DNA from: Hexactinellida sp. DTS-2022
Lineage: Eukaryota; Porifera; Hexactinellida
Length of the DNA stretch: 64,000 bases
Direction of reading: 5' to 3'
Assembly: GCA_028753945.1 (NCBI GenBank)
Contig: JAPNXP010000009.1
Location: forward strand, 1,736,001 to 1,800,000
A program made the translations under genes and the position numbers. Under the pieces are notes generated by a model that was given only the letters and a program-made list of their open reading frames with translations, had not been told where the DNA came from and did no database searches. This document shows, in pieces, positions 34,201 through 44,453 of this stretch. Positions within the stretch are counted from its first letter, which is position 1, and every line of letters starts with the position of its first letter.

Positions 34201-36306
34201 TAACTATCCTCTATCGATTTTAATTATGTATAATCAATGCATAGAATATACTACTGATAATTAGATATATCTGTTCATTCCTTTCAAAGTTATTCTTAAT
34301 GCGATTATAAAAATATAAAGCTGATCTGCAATAGATGTAGTTCGGTTTATTTATTCCCTATTTTCCTCGAAACAACAACAACAACAATAACAACAACTAA
34401 TATTCATATTTTAAATTTATAAATATTAAATACCAAATTCGAAATCAGCATACGTACTTGTTTACCTATAATACCCGTTGGAAGCTAGCCTCTGGTTCAT
34501 TTTGAATTTTCAATAATTTGTTTACCTATTTTTATAAACAACAACAATAAATATTCATATTATAATTTGTAAATGCTAAATTCATAGTCAGCATACTTGT
34601 TTACCTATACAGTGGAGCCTCCCATAACGGACACTACAAATAGCGGACAACCTCTAAATAACGGACAACCCTAGTGACACGGATTTATTTATTTAGCATA
34701 TGTCTAATAGAAAAGCAACCTCTAAATAGCGGACAACGGTTCCGGTCCCAAGGTGTCCGTTGTTCAGAGGCTTTACTGTAATACATTTGGAAGTTAGTTT
34801 CATATAAATGTGGTTTCTATCCCCCTATCTCTTTAATATATCAGGACAAACAAACACACTTACAACGATCGAGTTTAATTAATAACGAGCCCTTCGGTCT
34901 CGGTCGCTTTGCGACGGATCGGTGCTACCCGGCAGGGTTGCCGTGGGAGTGGATTGCCATTCCCATTCCCATCCCATTCTGACAGGATTTCTGTGGGAAT
35001 TCCCATGGATATTCCCATGGGGATCCCCATATGAATCAACAAATAAATGGAATAAGATGGGATTAATGGGAATAGAATTCCACACCAAATTATTACTTAA
35101 TTGTCACATTTTGGCTATAACTTACTAATTAAAGCTAGAAGGTTGACTGTGCGGTTAGAATGCATAGCAGATACTTAAATTCTGAGCAAATCATATCAAA
35201 AACTAAATGGAAATCTTAGAGACCAATTTTATATTGTGAAAATTCAAATTTTATAATCTCGGATCGCGCGGATCCTATCTCAATATGACAGGTCCGGAGG
35301 GAGGTTGGAGCAAAACTAAACTGGTAACCAATAATTCTAACGAGGGTGATGCAAGATTTGATGGCCATTTCAGTCGCAACATTGGTAAGCCATTTGCAAC
35401 TTTCCACACATACAAATAAGCTGATATAACAATTCAGAAAAAAGTAGTAGTGAAAAAAATGTCCATATCGAGATCCATATGGGAATTCCCACAGGGGAAA
35501 TCTGATTCCCATGGTTATGGGAATTCCCATACCCACGGCAACCCTGGCACTGATATGCACCTCAAGTTAAAACGGCCACTGCGCCTTACTCCTCACCCTT
35601 TCTGCCACGGACATCCCTTTATAAGATTTTCATAGTTTTAACTTGTTTTTCATATTATAAATTTATAAATGCGAAATTCGTGTTCAGCATACTTGTTTAC
35701 CTATAATACCCATTGAAAGATAACCCCAGCTTGATTTTGAATTTTCATTAATTTGTTTACCTATTTGTGTAAACAACAACAACGAATATTTAAATATTGT
35801 AAATTGATGAGTGCGAAATTCGTGTTCAGCATATTTGTTTACCTATTTGTATCATTTGAAGGTTAGTTTCTATCTCATATATAATTGCGGTTTATATTCC
35901 CCCATCACTTCAATACAATCCGGACAAACAAGCACACAACAATTGATTTTTACGTAGATATTGTTAATTATTTGCAGGCTGAGATGTATTATAACGGGAA
36001 GAGTCAGGTTAATAACTAACACATTATTAGTTCAGATTTGTAACTTCCATAAAAATACTTTTAATTCCCTACATTCATTATTTTATGTGTACTTCCATCT
36101 TCAAGACACCGCTACTTGAATGGTTCGCTAATAACTACAAGACCTATGGTGCTGCTCTCGAGATAATCACGGATCGTTCCCAAGAGGGGTCCCAGTTCTG
36201 CCGTGGGTTCGGGGGAATCGGAGGTCTCCTCAGGTACAAAGTGGACTTTCAGGACTTGGAATATGAATCTGACGACAACGACCTGTACGATGACGACATA
36301 TTCTAA
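28282..36306 (+). CDS. ETF1: Eukaryotic peptide chain release factor eRF1
   Basis: Five exons join in phase to 439 residues (human 437): 28282-28569, 31912-32176, 32427-32626, 32950-33315, 36106-36306. eRF1 reads all three stop codons in the ribosomal A site and triggers peptidyl-tRNA hydrolysis with eRF3. Visible motifs are GTS in the N-domain, Y127-C129-F133 (YLCDNKF), the catalytic GGQ at 185-187, and an acidic C-terminal tail. The NIKS motif reads S63-I64-K65-S66, so the asparagine matching human N61 is serine. The lysine that JMJD4 hydroxylates in humans is kept. Exon 2 ends at a GC donor (AGAG/GCAAGT); no GT nearby restores the frame through HGRGGQS. The other introns are GT-AG. Introns 1 and 4 hold several transposon remnants. 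WDR45 begins 541 bp after the stop on the same strand. Confidence 0.96.
28570..31911 (+). other. eRF1 intron 1
   Basis: A 3.3-kb GT-AG intron. It holds a reversed copy of the CGTTAATACGAA element at about 28610-28746, the TTATAACG-type end near 28880, and a fragment of the CCAGGAGCG repeat near 29262-29330. An 89-codon ORF on the minus strand (30428-30697) has an ATG but no recognisable domain, and I do not call it. Confidence 0.6.
34373..34619. repeat. Two units of a ~125-bp dispersed/tandem repeat
   Basis: Each unit reads in order: AACAACAACAATAAATATTCA, an AT-rich 'ATAAATGC.AAATTC' part, 'TCAGCATACTTGTTTACCTA', 'TAATACCCGTTGGAAGCTAGC' and 'GAATTTTCA.TAATTTGTTTA'. Further units stand at 21060-21275, 33780-33950 and 35640-35930. 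The final unit often ends in 'CAATCCGGACAAACAA'. Confidence 0.7.
34620..34778. mobile_element. 159-bp TA-MITE inserted in a repeat unit
   Basis: The ends CAGTGGAGCCTCCCATAACG and its mirror (closing GAGGCTTTACTG) enclose three copies of the phrase AGCGGACAAC/AACGGACAAC. Sister units of the host repeat read CCTATAATAC; here the sequence is CCTATA, then the element, then TAATAC. The insertion therefore duplicated exactly TA. Confidence 0.88.
34933..35546. mobile_element. 614-bp element with CAGGGTTGCCGTGGG ends
   Basis: Exact 15-bp inverted ends. The subterminal parts are rich in palindromes (GGGAATTCCC, CCCATATGGG, CCCATGG), so both ends can fold. The flanks together resemble the single GC-rich unit at 15787-15860 (GAGCCCTTCGGTCTCGGTCG on the left; CGGCC-CTGCGC on the right), so the element probably interrupted a copy of that unit. 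No transposase frame. Confidence 0.7.
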
Positions 36307-36847
36307 CGACAAGAAGAGAGGCTCGTGCCAGCTGCGGGCCGGGCGAGACTCCTTGGCTCCCCGGCCCTTCTAGTTATTACTTAGATAGGTCAATATAGTT
36401 CCATTACTAACCCCAACTGCTTTCTGCCTCTCTCTGTGTATTGCTGTATTGCTAGCACTAAATAGTAGTGTCGCATCTGATTAGTTGAAATTCATTCTTT
36501 GATTCTTGATGTATGCATGCTCATAAGTAATTATATATATTCTTTTGTGAAGTATTGAATCAATTTAAGTTACTTTTGTATAATCAGGGCAAACCTTCCG
36601 ATACACCAGACCAAACACTGCGTACACTCAAAACCATATTATTTTGTACCGTGTTTGGGCGACTATTAATTTCATTTAACTCCCTCTTTTGGAGTATTTT
36701 CGAGAGAGGCTATTATTGTTTATTAACACCTTTACACTGCACGAATAATAATCAGTTTCTCCTTCCTTGAACTTATTCACAAACTTCCTCGCGTAAATGC
36801 GGTAATTAACACCTATTGATTGGCTCGCTAGTTCACAAACTAATTAG

Positions 36848-37936
36848 ATGGCTAGTACAGCTGGTGTTTTAGGTTCTAACTTGTTTTACACTCAGCCCCC
36901 TACGAACAACATCGTTACACACCATGTTGGTATTAATCAAGACCAGTCTTGCTTTGTTTGCTCCACCGAGACAGGATTCCACGTGTTTAACTTGGATCCC
37001 CTCCGAGAGAGGTGCCACGTAGATCTCAAGGTTCCCAAGTCCATTTACAAAGCTGAGATGCTGCATCGAACTAACTTAGTTGCGGTTATAGGCGGGGGCT
37101 CCACGCTCTCCCAGGATACCGTCATGATATGGGACGACTACAAAAAGAAGTTTATCCTCGAGTTCAAGTGTTCCGCTCCTGTGGCTTCCGTTAGTCTGCG
37201 AAGAGACAGGATTGTGCTTGTCCTGGCTTCACAGATATTTGTTTACTCCTTCCCTCTGCAGTCCCCTTCTCTCCTCTACACGGGCTACACCGCACACAAC
37301 CCTGAGGGGGTCTGTGCTCTCAGCAGTTGCGTGGAGAGGGGAATACTCGCGTTTCCTTCAAAACTTTCTGGAAAAGTCCAGTTAATCGACATAACGCATG
37401 TCCCTGCCGGCATCACTGCCAGCCCAGTAAACATAGACGCACACAAGCACGACATTGCCTACCTATGCATCAATCAGACTGGGACAATGCTGGCCACCGC
37501 CAGCGTACAGGGGACTCTCATTCGTATTTTTAATGTGGAGAGACTCTCTGAGAAACCGAAGCAGATAATGGAGCTGAGACGGGGCTCAGACATGGCGCAG
37601 ATTCTGTGTATTAACTTCAGTCTGGACTCGCGTTACCTCTGCGTGTCCAGCGACAAGGGAACTGTCCATATATTCTCAGTTGACGACCTCCGACTCAACA
37701 AGAAGTCTAAGTTAGCACCTGTCATCCAGCGAGGCTCGTACATCAACTCTCTTTGGGCTCTCGCGAACTTCACCCTTCCTACTGAATCTCCCTGCCAGTG
37801 CTGCTTCTCGGGTCCGCAGAGCGTAACTGCGATCTGTCTGGACGGAGCCTGCTACAGATATCTCTTCAGGACTGACGGGACATGCACCAGGGAGTCCTTT
37901 GATAAGTTCATTGACCCAGAAGATGAAGAGTTCTGA
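36848..37936 (+). CDS. WDR45: WIPI4-type PROPPIN (WDR45)
   Basis: An intronless gene of 362 codons (human 360), ending in TGA. The protein is a seven-bladed beta-propeller. The phosphoinositide-binding motif is L243-R244-R245-G246 (MELRRGSDMA), in the WIPI3/4 form LRRG rather than FRRG, followed by CINFSLDSRYLC and SSDKGTVHIFSV. The acidic tail (DPEDEEF) and the SPCQCCF segment favour WIPI4 over WIPI3/WDR45B. WIPI4 binds PI3P on the phagophore and, with ATG2, supports lipid transfer during autophagosome growth. It begins 541 bp after the eRF1 stop on the same strand. Confidence 0.93.
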   Translation: MASTAGVLGSNLFYTQPPTNNIVTHHVGINQDQSCFVCSTETGFHVFNLDPLRERCHVDLKVPKSIYKAEMLHRTNLVAVIGGGSTLSQDTVMIWDDYKKKFILEFKCSAPVASVSLRRDRIVLVLASQIFVYSFPLQSPSLLYTGYTAHNPEGVCALSSCVERGILAFPSKLSGKVQLIDITHVPAGITASPVNIDAHKHDIAYLCINQTGTMLATASVQGTLIRIFNVERLSEKPKQIMELRRGSDMAQILCINFSLDSRYLCVSSDKGTVHIFSVDDLRLNKKSKLAPVIQRGSYINSLWALANFTLPTESPCQCCFSGPQSVTAICLDGACYRYLFRTDGTCTRESFDKFIDPEDEEF

Positions 37937-38670
37937 CTCTGTAAACTTACAAGAACATGCACGTATGTAATCTTTAACAGTTGTTCATTTCCTGCTCTAA
38001 TTATTATTTAGTCCGTTAAAGACAATAATATCCGTACAAAATTACAATTAATTCGACTATAATGTCTTATAATTTGTCGATCTAGTAAATTTGCTGATGA
38101 CTAACTAATTTTAATCTGAAGTAAGTTAATAAATACTAAATTTTTTGTAGTTACAAAAATTGCTTTATTTTAACTAAGCACATTTCTTTTTCTTAATTTG
38201 TTAATATAATATACTCTCAGTGCATCAATAGTTTATGTTTTTAGGTTTTTTACTGTGTATGTAATACGTATATGTATAATTTTTCGTGTGAAAAATTAAA
38301 TATTGGGCACATATGATCAATTTAAACCATAGTTGCATTATACGTAACGTATAACGTATATATGGTACCATTATACGATAGGTGAACGTATAACGTATAA
38401 TCGTATAACGTAAAATCATCATACGACGTATAACGTATAACGGATTTTAACGTATATATGGCCCATTATACGCTCCCCGAACGTATAACGTATAATCGTA
38501 TAATGCATCTATGATTTAAACAATAAAAATGCTAATTATCATATGTAGATCACAAAGAGTTGAACCTATTGCATTCTTATTACCTAATGTTAAGATTGTT
38601 GGTCACATTTTAGGCATAGAAAGCTGTTGCATAAAATTGGTATTTCCAATTAAATGGAACTTGCATATAT
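37937..38670. other. Intergenic with CGTATA-rich block
   Basis: No gene is supported. The notable item is the block of ACGTATAACGTATA motifs at 38335-38506. Confidence 0.55.
38335..38506. repeat. ACGTATA-rich inverted block
   Basis: The block opens with GCATTATACG and closes with CGTATAATGC. In between are many copies of ACGTATAACG, together with TATATGG and CCATTATACG. Most pieces are self-complementary, so the region can form several alternative hairpins. It reads like a foldback MITE that has expanded internally. Confidence 0.75.
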
Positions 38671-39396
38671 TTGGGACTGTTTTTGATTGTGAGTACTATT
38701 ACATTGAAACTAAATAGAGTCTACTCTTCGAAGAGTTCAAAATCTCAGAATAATACTGACAATAAATATACTTCTGTCTATGAACAGAACATACAATCCC
38801 TCGATGATAAAACTCTTCTATTACCGAAGCAATACAAAACTTCATTAGAGGGCTTACAAATTGATTCAGAAGATATGGGAACAATATGCTTATCTCCACA
38901 AGGAGGGCAGATAACTTTGCAAGAGAGAAGCAGAGAACCACCCGAACTATTCTATTGAAGTTTTCCAAATTGTAATGAATAATCCAAAAATTCTTCAAAT
39001 CGAAATAAAACAACCTGTTTTTATTGCTTCTTTCATGCGAACTGGTTCAATTACTCAACAACCTTGTAGCAGTTGACTCGAGGATTACTTTCCCTATTTT
39101 TGGGAATTGCTCAATTCTTTAACACTGAAAAGTAGCAAAAACATTGAACAAGATGTTGAAATGCGACAACAATTGGCACATCAAGTTATAGAAAAATTCT
39201 ATAATAGTGGTTTTAGAGATTCCAAGTGTATGAACGAGAGACGCGCAAATTATCCCGGACATTGCTATCGCCTATTTGATAGGTATTTTATTAACAGACA
39301 TATTCCAATTTTCCACATTGATAACAGCATGCAGGATTATGCTGAATGGTTCATGAATCTTGGATCAGATCAGATTAATTATGTACAGTCAACTCC
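38671..39396 (+). pseudogene. Sulfotransferase-family pseudogene, copy A
   Basis: Broken pieces of a PF13469-type (Sulfotransfer_3) sequence. An N-terminal frame (38671-38958) with a hydrophobic start ends in a stop. A second frame carries the donor-binding region, PVFIAS then a changed RSGTTLL-like loop (MRTGS), before another shift; a third frame runs 39107-39396. The body from 38858 to about 39685 is an inverted near-copy of 43164-44371 but lacks the downstream half of the domain. At 39397 the similarity breaks at CAGTCAACTCCGCTTAAT, which resembles the inverted end near 61425, so a transposon may have interrupted it. Confidence 0.75.
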
Positions 39397-40470
39397 GCTT
39401 AATAGAGCCACCGGTTAGTAGATTTATCCGCTTAATTGGGTCAAAATTTCACAGGATTTATAGGACTAAGGTATAACTGATTATGGATTGAATGAACTAG
39501 AAGTAAGTTAGAGGTGAATTTAAAGACTATATTGACAAATTCCTCTGTAGTTTCTGACCCCTAAATATAGTCGCTCTATTCAACAGTATAGCTCTCTGTT
39601 TAAGCCAAAACTATTATATTCATACTTATCAATGCAATGTCACTGTCATTTGCATTCTTAGGATGAAAGGGTGGTGTATATGCTACATTTTGGAACATGT
39701 AACATTTATTGAGGGAGATGTTGGCATCCTTATTTTCAATTTATTAGTTTATTGTACTTCTACACTTCTTGATATTAATGTTTGTGAATTACCATCTGCA
39801 GAATTAGCATCAGCTAATAGCAGCTTATACCACTAGTACATCCTACCTAGGTGGACTAGTAGAGAGAATATGGACAATTAGAGAGTATGAATGGGGGTAA
39901 GTATTAGCAAACTAAACTTCAAGGTAAACTAGTTAGTATATAATGTGGTGTTATACTCCTTAGCCGATACTTTATCGCATATCGAGATTCCACTGTAGTT
40001 AGGATTTTACCGACTTTGATCCGACAATTGGCTAAATAACCTAAACATCAATTCTAGTATTTGACCTCTCTGATTGGTGCGTCAGGTAATGGGTAGTAGT
40101 TCTAGTTATGAATTGAATATAGAACTGTGAGATTTGCGTTCACATTACAGTGCCGGTGCAGTCATGACGGACCAATGTTTTAACCTGCCAACTTTCCCCA
40201 ATCAGGCCACAATGGTCAACAACCGGATTGAGAAGATCTCAACTTTCCCGGAACAATAAAAACCGGGTCTTCATTACTTGAATTATTTGCATCAAATGAA
40301 TGAATGCCATGATTCCAGTTATAATATTTTGCGCCAAACGAATTGAATGACCAAGAGAGGGTAATAATATAAAAATTTAAAACGAATCATTAATTTTCCC
40401 ATCACAGTTCATTACAATTTATATTACCAAATATCTTATTTAGAAATATAATATATATATTATTAGGAAT
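39397..40470. other. Intergenic: end of inverted-duplication arm, then nothing recognised
   Basis: To about 39685 the sequence can still be matched to the other arm (43164-43320), with an insertion. Beyond that no gene or element is clear. Confidence 0.5.
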
Positions 40471-40758
40471 TTAATTTGCTTTCCACGTTGAGTAGGAGGG
40501 AGGAGGTTGGTATAGGACAGTTCCGCGATTGTTGCCATATTTCGGGGGAGGAGGCCTCTGGTTTGTTATCGGGAGAGACATGCTCATATTGTAGTTTTGG
40601 TCGAATGATTCGAAGTATTCTGTGTTCCTGAAGATTACAGGTTTGAATAAGTCGAAGAAGCAAATTATGTTTAGTATACAACATACTACAAGACAGCAGC
40701 AAGTCAGTCCCCCTGTTAATGCCCAAACAAACAGAATCTCTCTGTTAACCTCTGCCAT
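40471..40758 (-). CDS. Small single-pass membrane protein with two PPxY motifs
   Basis: An intronless ORF of 95 codons starting MAEVN. Residues 8-38 form one long hydrophobic segment with six cysteines (C20-C22, C26, C27, C33), likely palmitoylation sites. The tail holds P71-P72-K73-Y74 and P86-P87-S88-Y89, which match the PPxY consensus for WW domains of Nedd4-type ubiquitin ligases. The layout recalls the Shisa/WBP1L/CYYR1-type adaptors, but I cannot name an orthologue. Nedd4-adaptor or trafficking function is inferred from motifs only. It lies between the two arms of the sulfotransferase inverted duplication. Confidence 0.6.
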   Translation of the reverse strand: MAEVNREILFVWALTGGLTCCCLVVCCILNIICFFDLFKPVIFRNTEYFESFDQNYNMSMSLPITNQRPPPPKYGNNRGTVLYQPPPSYSTWKAN

Positions 40759-41959
40759 TTAAAATATTATAAATTGAGAGCAACAACTTGTGTATATGAG
40801 TAAATATTCATATTAGGTATATTTCTATGCATAACTTAATTTATTCATTTTGGAATTCATTGGGACTTATATGGTACCTAATAATATTTTCAATATTATA
40901 AAGACAATGAAATTTGGGAGCATCTAACTATTTATTCAACTGATGTAATCACAAGGAGTGCATTTTTGTCACACTTTCTATGCACTTGATACGTATTATA
41001 GAATTCCTATACGTACGTAATATGAGGTTATGAGCGTTTATTCATATTATTGTTTTCCATTTCAATTTGCTCTCTGCAGTATTCAATACAATATAACTCA
41101 TGTGCAACATTTTTAGTTTTCAAGATTATACATAGTAACTTAGTACGCAGTTAATATTATGGCATTAATATAATACTATCAATAATGTTTTTAATAGCAG
41201 CCTTGCAGCCGCCATTGGTCTTTAACAGCTCAGTGTTAACACTTCGCTAATAAGAGCTTATTATAAAAACCCGGATTCACAAAGGTGAATTTTTAATGTG
41301 AAAATTGAGCTTACAAATGCCGAAAATTTGATAAGGAAATAATTTGTACGATATATGAGTAATTCCCCTAAATATTGATCTCTTAAGGGAAACACAGTTT
41401 GGGCTATATAGTATCCTTAGTCATTAGTGGATGTAGAAATAGTTGTTGGCAAATGGCAACACCAAATTATATGTAGCAGTTAACGTGTGTTTCCTGTTAA
41501 TACTGACAATATATTAAGAGATACCATTATTTTGTTGCCCTTTATGATACCTCTTGGTATAATTATATATAGTGTCATGTCATGTGATATATTAAATTAT
41601 CGGAAATTTTACTCCGAACCCGAATTAAACAATAAAAATACGATATTACTTAATTTGAACAAGTTTTTATTGGGGACAAATCTGGCGAACACTATCGGAC
41701 ATGGTAACTATGGCGAGCTGTCATGGCCGATAAAGGCACTCTTTCAATTGCCTCAATATCCAAATATGTTCGCAATACATGAAAATACATGTGTACAAAT
41801 TTTGGTGCTTTTATCAAAAAAACGAACAATCTGTTGAAATTTTACGTCTATCTGCTGGACTATATCATTATATTGCGTTGTAGCTAATTACAGTCTTTGT
41901 ACCAGTTATACGTATTTTGAATTAATTTTGAGTACATACATAATAACTTAGAAGAGAGG
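40759..41959. other. Intergenic with one unexplained open frame
   Basis: At 41487-41837 (+) a 116-codon frame is open but has no ATG until residue 20. It encodes a hydrophobic segment (LLPFMIPLGIIIYSVM) and then GTNLANTIGHGNYGELSWP. I recognise no family. It could be an exon, a gene remnant or chance. Confidence 0.35.
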
Positions 41960-42856
41960 ATGGGAACTTTCAACTCTAAACCCAATATTCCTTTGTTATA
42001 TCCTGAATCTCATTTGGTAAATCCTATAAAGTTTTTGAGAGGTGATGAATCATTGAACTCACCTTGTCGCCCCTATGGTATTGCAATACAAAAATCAACA
42101 AAACATGTTTTTGTTACTGATACACTTCCTTTTGGACGGGTGTCTGTGTTCACCTCTTCTTTCAACTTTCTAACTACATTTAATCATCCAAAAATGATGA
42201 TTCCATGTGGTGTAGCTGTCCAAGAAGATAACCTCTATGTCACAGATAAGGGAGCTGAAACTTTGTACCATTACTGGGAAGATTCTGGGTTCTGTCGAGT
42301 AGCAAGTACATTTGAGATATTTTCAGGGAAATCCCAATTTTTTGGCTTGCGTGAACTTGCTTTGTCACATGACGGAAAGATATATTTGGTGGAATTTTAC
42401 AAATTCAGGGTGCTGGTTCTAGATAGCAGTGATCTTAGTTTGATTCGCTACATCACCCATCCGTCACTGCTCTACCCAGTAGACTTGTATCTAACCACAA
42501 ACGAGTTGTACGTGCTTGCTATGACCACGGCTACATTCTGTGTTAAAGTATTCTCTCTTGATGGAGAGCTACTGCGATCAATCGTCAGAAGGGCGATTGG
42601 AAGCGAAATAATTGTTTCCAGTCTTTTCTTCTGTCTGGACACACAGCTTAATATAATAATTACAGATAGCGATAGGAAGATGATTAAAGTATTTTCTAGT
42701 GATGGAAAGCATATATATTCGATGGTTGTAAATGAAGAATTGAAGGCTATGTTTCTATTTTCAAGAGGGTTGGCTCTAATCAGAGACTCAAGTATTATTG
42801 TTGCTAGCGTAGGTGGCATTAGCGAATTCAGGTATCCTGTAATAGGATCTCGCTAA
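41960..42856 (+). CDS. NHL-repeat beta-propeller protein, probable N-myristoylation
   Basis: An intronless gene of 298 codons ending in TAA. Repeats of the type PYGIAIQ...VFVTDT, IPCGVAVQEDNLYVTDKG, LRELALSHDGKIYLVEF, YPVDLYLTTNELYVLA and NIIITDSDRKMIKVFSSDG are NHL blades, making up nearly the whole chain. The TRIM-NHL RING, B-box and coiled-coil parts are absent. The start MGTFNSK matches the N-myristoylation consensus (Gly2, Ser6), which would anchor a free propeller to membranes. NHL propellers bind RNA or protein; here the ligand is unknown. It lies between the two sulfotransferase pseudogene arms. Confidence 0.75.
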   Translation: MGTFNSKPNIPLLYPESHLVNPIKFLRGDESLNSPCRPYGIAIQKSTKHVFVTDTLPFGRVSVFTSSFNFLTTFNHPKMMIPCGVAVQEDNLYVTDKGAETLYHYWEDSGFCRVASTFEIFSGKSQFFGLRELALSHDGKIYLVEFYKFRVLVLDSSDLSLIRYITHPSLLYPVDLYLTTNELYVLAMTTATFCVKVFSLDGELLRSIVRRAIGSEIIVSSLFFCLDTQLNIIITDSDRKMIKVFSSDGKHIYSMVVNEELKAMFLFSRGLALIRDSSIIVASVGGISEFRYPVIGSR

Positions 42857-43163
42857 TAGGTATAAATGAACACAAGGTATGGGAACTGAATCAATCAAAC
42901 AATGGAAAACAATACCGCTGTGAACAATATATGTTATCCAATGTGATCTCAAGAACTTGAACCTTAACTAAATCATAACGATATGCTTTAGTTAAGGATA
43001 AATTCTCCGCGCTACATCTATTTTATATCGTTATTGTACATTTTCATTGTTTTATTTATTTGTTAGAATCATTTAATTAATTTCTGGTCTCTTTGTTAAA
43101 TATTAAATAAATTAAATTTTCAAACAGTGTAATTGTATAAAACGGTACCAATATTTAAACTAT

Positions 43164-44371
43164 ATACACCACCCCTTCATCATAAGAATGCAAATGACAG
43201 TGACATTGATAAGCATGAATATAATAGTTTTGTCATAAATAGAGATATTATATACTGTTGAATAGAACGACTATATCTAGGGGTCAGAAATCCATAATCA
43301 GTTATACTATACTATGTATGCTTCCCGTGTTTGTGTCTTGGGTTATTCCTGAGATAGTTACCCGTCCCGTCTTCGTGTGTACTGGTGCACCCTTTGCCAA
43401 TTTGGTTGTACATATCCAACACTACTTTCAAGCGGGTTAATGCATAAATCATCAAATTTGATATTTATGAACACATCGGATTCCTCCCTTCCAGTTATCT
43501 GTCTGACTCGAGCCTCACTCTATTCTTGCAGATTTACATTTGTTTCGGACATCTGCTTGCTAGTTTCGCTCCGGAAATATCCTGCTCTGAGTAGCATTGT
43601 TTCATCATACAGTGATTTTACTGTTTTAATGAATGAAATAGTAGAGCCGAGTACATCAACTGGATCACGATGTAGATTTATAATGATTGTGTCTGAAAAT
43701 GTTTTCAAGAGATTTTCTAAAAAGTACATAAATGTGTTGTCTTTACGGAACCAATGTTTGTTCTAATCAGCTATGCCAATATCATACTGCTTTTTGTAGA
43801 ATGTTCTAAACTCGAGTTCCCTCTTATACAATGCAAATACATCACTCATCTGATTTGATCCAAGATTCATGAACCATTCAGCATAATCCTGCATGCTGTT
43901 ATCAATGTGAATAATTGGAATATGTCTGTTGTAAAATACCTATCAAATAGGCGATAGCAATGTCCGGAGTAATTTGCGCGTCTCTCGTTCATACACTTGG
44001 AATCAATAAAACCACTATTATAGAATTTTTCTATAACTTGATGTGCCAATTGTTGTCGCATTTCTACATCTTGTTCAATGCTTTTGCTACATTTCAGCGG
44101 TAAAGGATAGAGCAACTCCCAAAAATAAGGAAAGTAATTCCTCGAATCAACTGCTACAAGGTTGTTGAGTAATGTTGAACCAGTTTGCATGAAAGATGCA
44201 ATAAAAACAGGTTGTTTTATTTCGATTTGAAGAATCTTTGGATTATCCATTATAATTTGGTAAACTTCAATAGAATTGTTCAGGTGGTTCTCTGCTACTC
44301 TCTTGCAAAGTTATCTGCAATTCTTGTGGAGATAATGATCTTGTTCCCATATCTTCTGAATCAATTTGTCT
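43164..44371 (-). pseudogene. Sulfotransferase-family pseudogene, copy B
   Basis: Minus strand. A frame at 44250-43867 holds the PAPS-binding region (PVFIASFMQTGSTLLNN, where intact relatives have RSGTTLL) and FWELLYPLPL. The reading then shifts, and another frame (43729-43520) holds the second cofactor motif NLHRDPVDVLGS. In-frame stops interrupt it. Sulfotransferases of this group move sulfate from PAPS to carbohydrates or small molecules. The copy is more complete than copy A. From 44371 its edge lies only about 80 bp from the SET-domain gene. Confidence 0.78.
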
Positions 44372-44453
44372 GAATAGTGATCCAATCTCAATCCAACTGT
44401 ACTGCAGTAAAGGCTATGAGCTTATTAGGGAGAGGGAAAAGCCACCATATCAG

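Larger units (their letters stand above)
33316..36105 (+). other. eRF1 intron 4, crowded with repeats
   Basis: This 2.8-kb intron holds several units of the ~125-bp AACAACAACAATA repeat (33780-33950, 34373-34790, 35640-35930), the inverted copy of the 27.3-kb repeat (33968-34160), a TA-type MITE (34620-34778) and a 614-bp TIR element (34933-35546). Apart from splice signals, nothing suggests function. Confidence 0.6.

Noticed and set aside
36555..36770. 71-codon ORF between eRF1 and WDR45
   Set aside because: No ATG with good context, no domain; it lies in the short spacer between two well-defined genes.
43377..43766. 129-codon plus-strand ORF
   Set aside because: It is antisense to the second cofactor motif of sulfotransferase pseudogene copy B.
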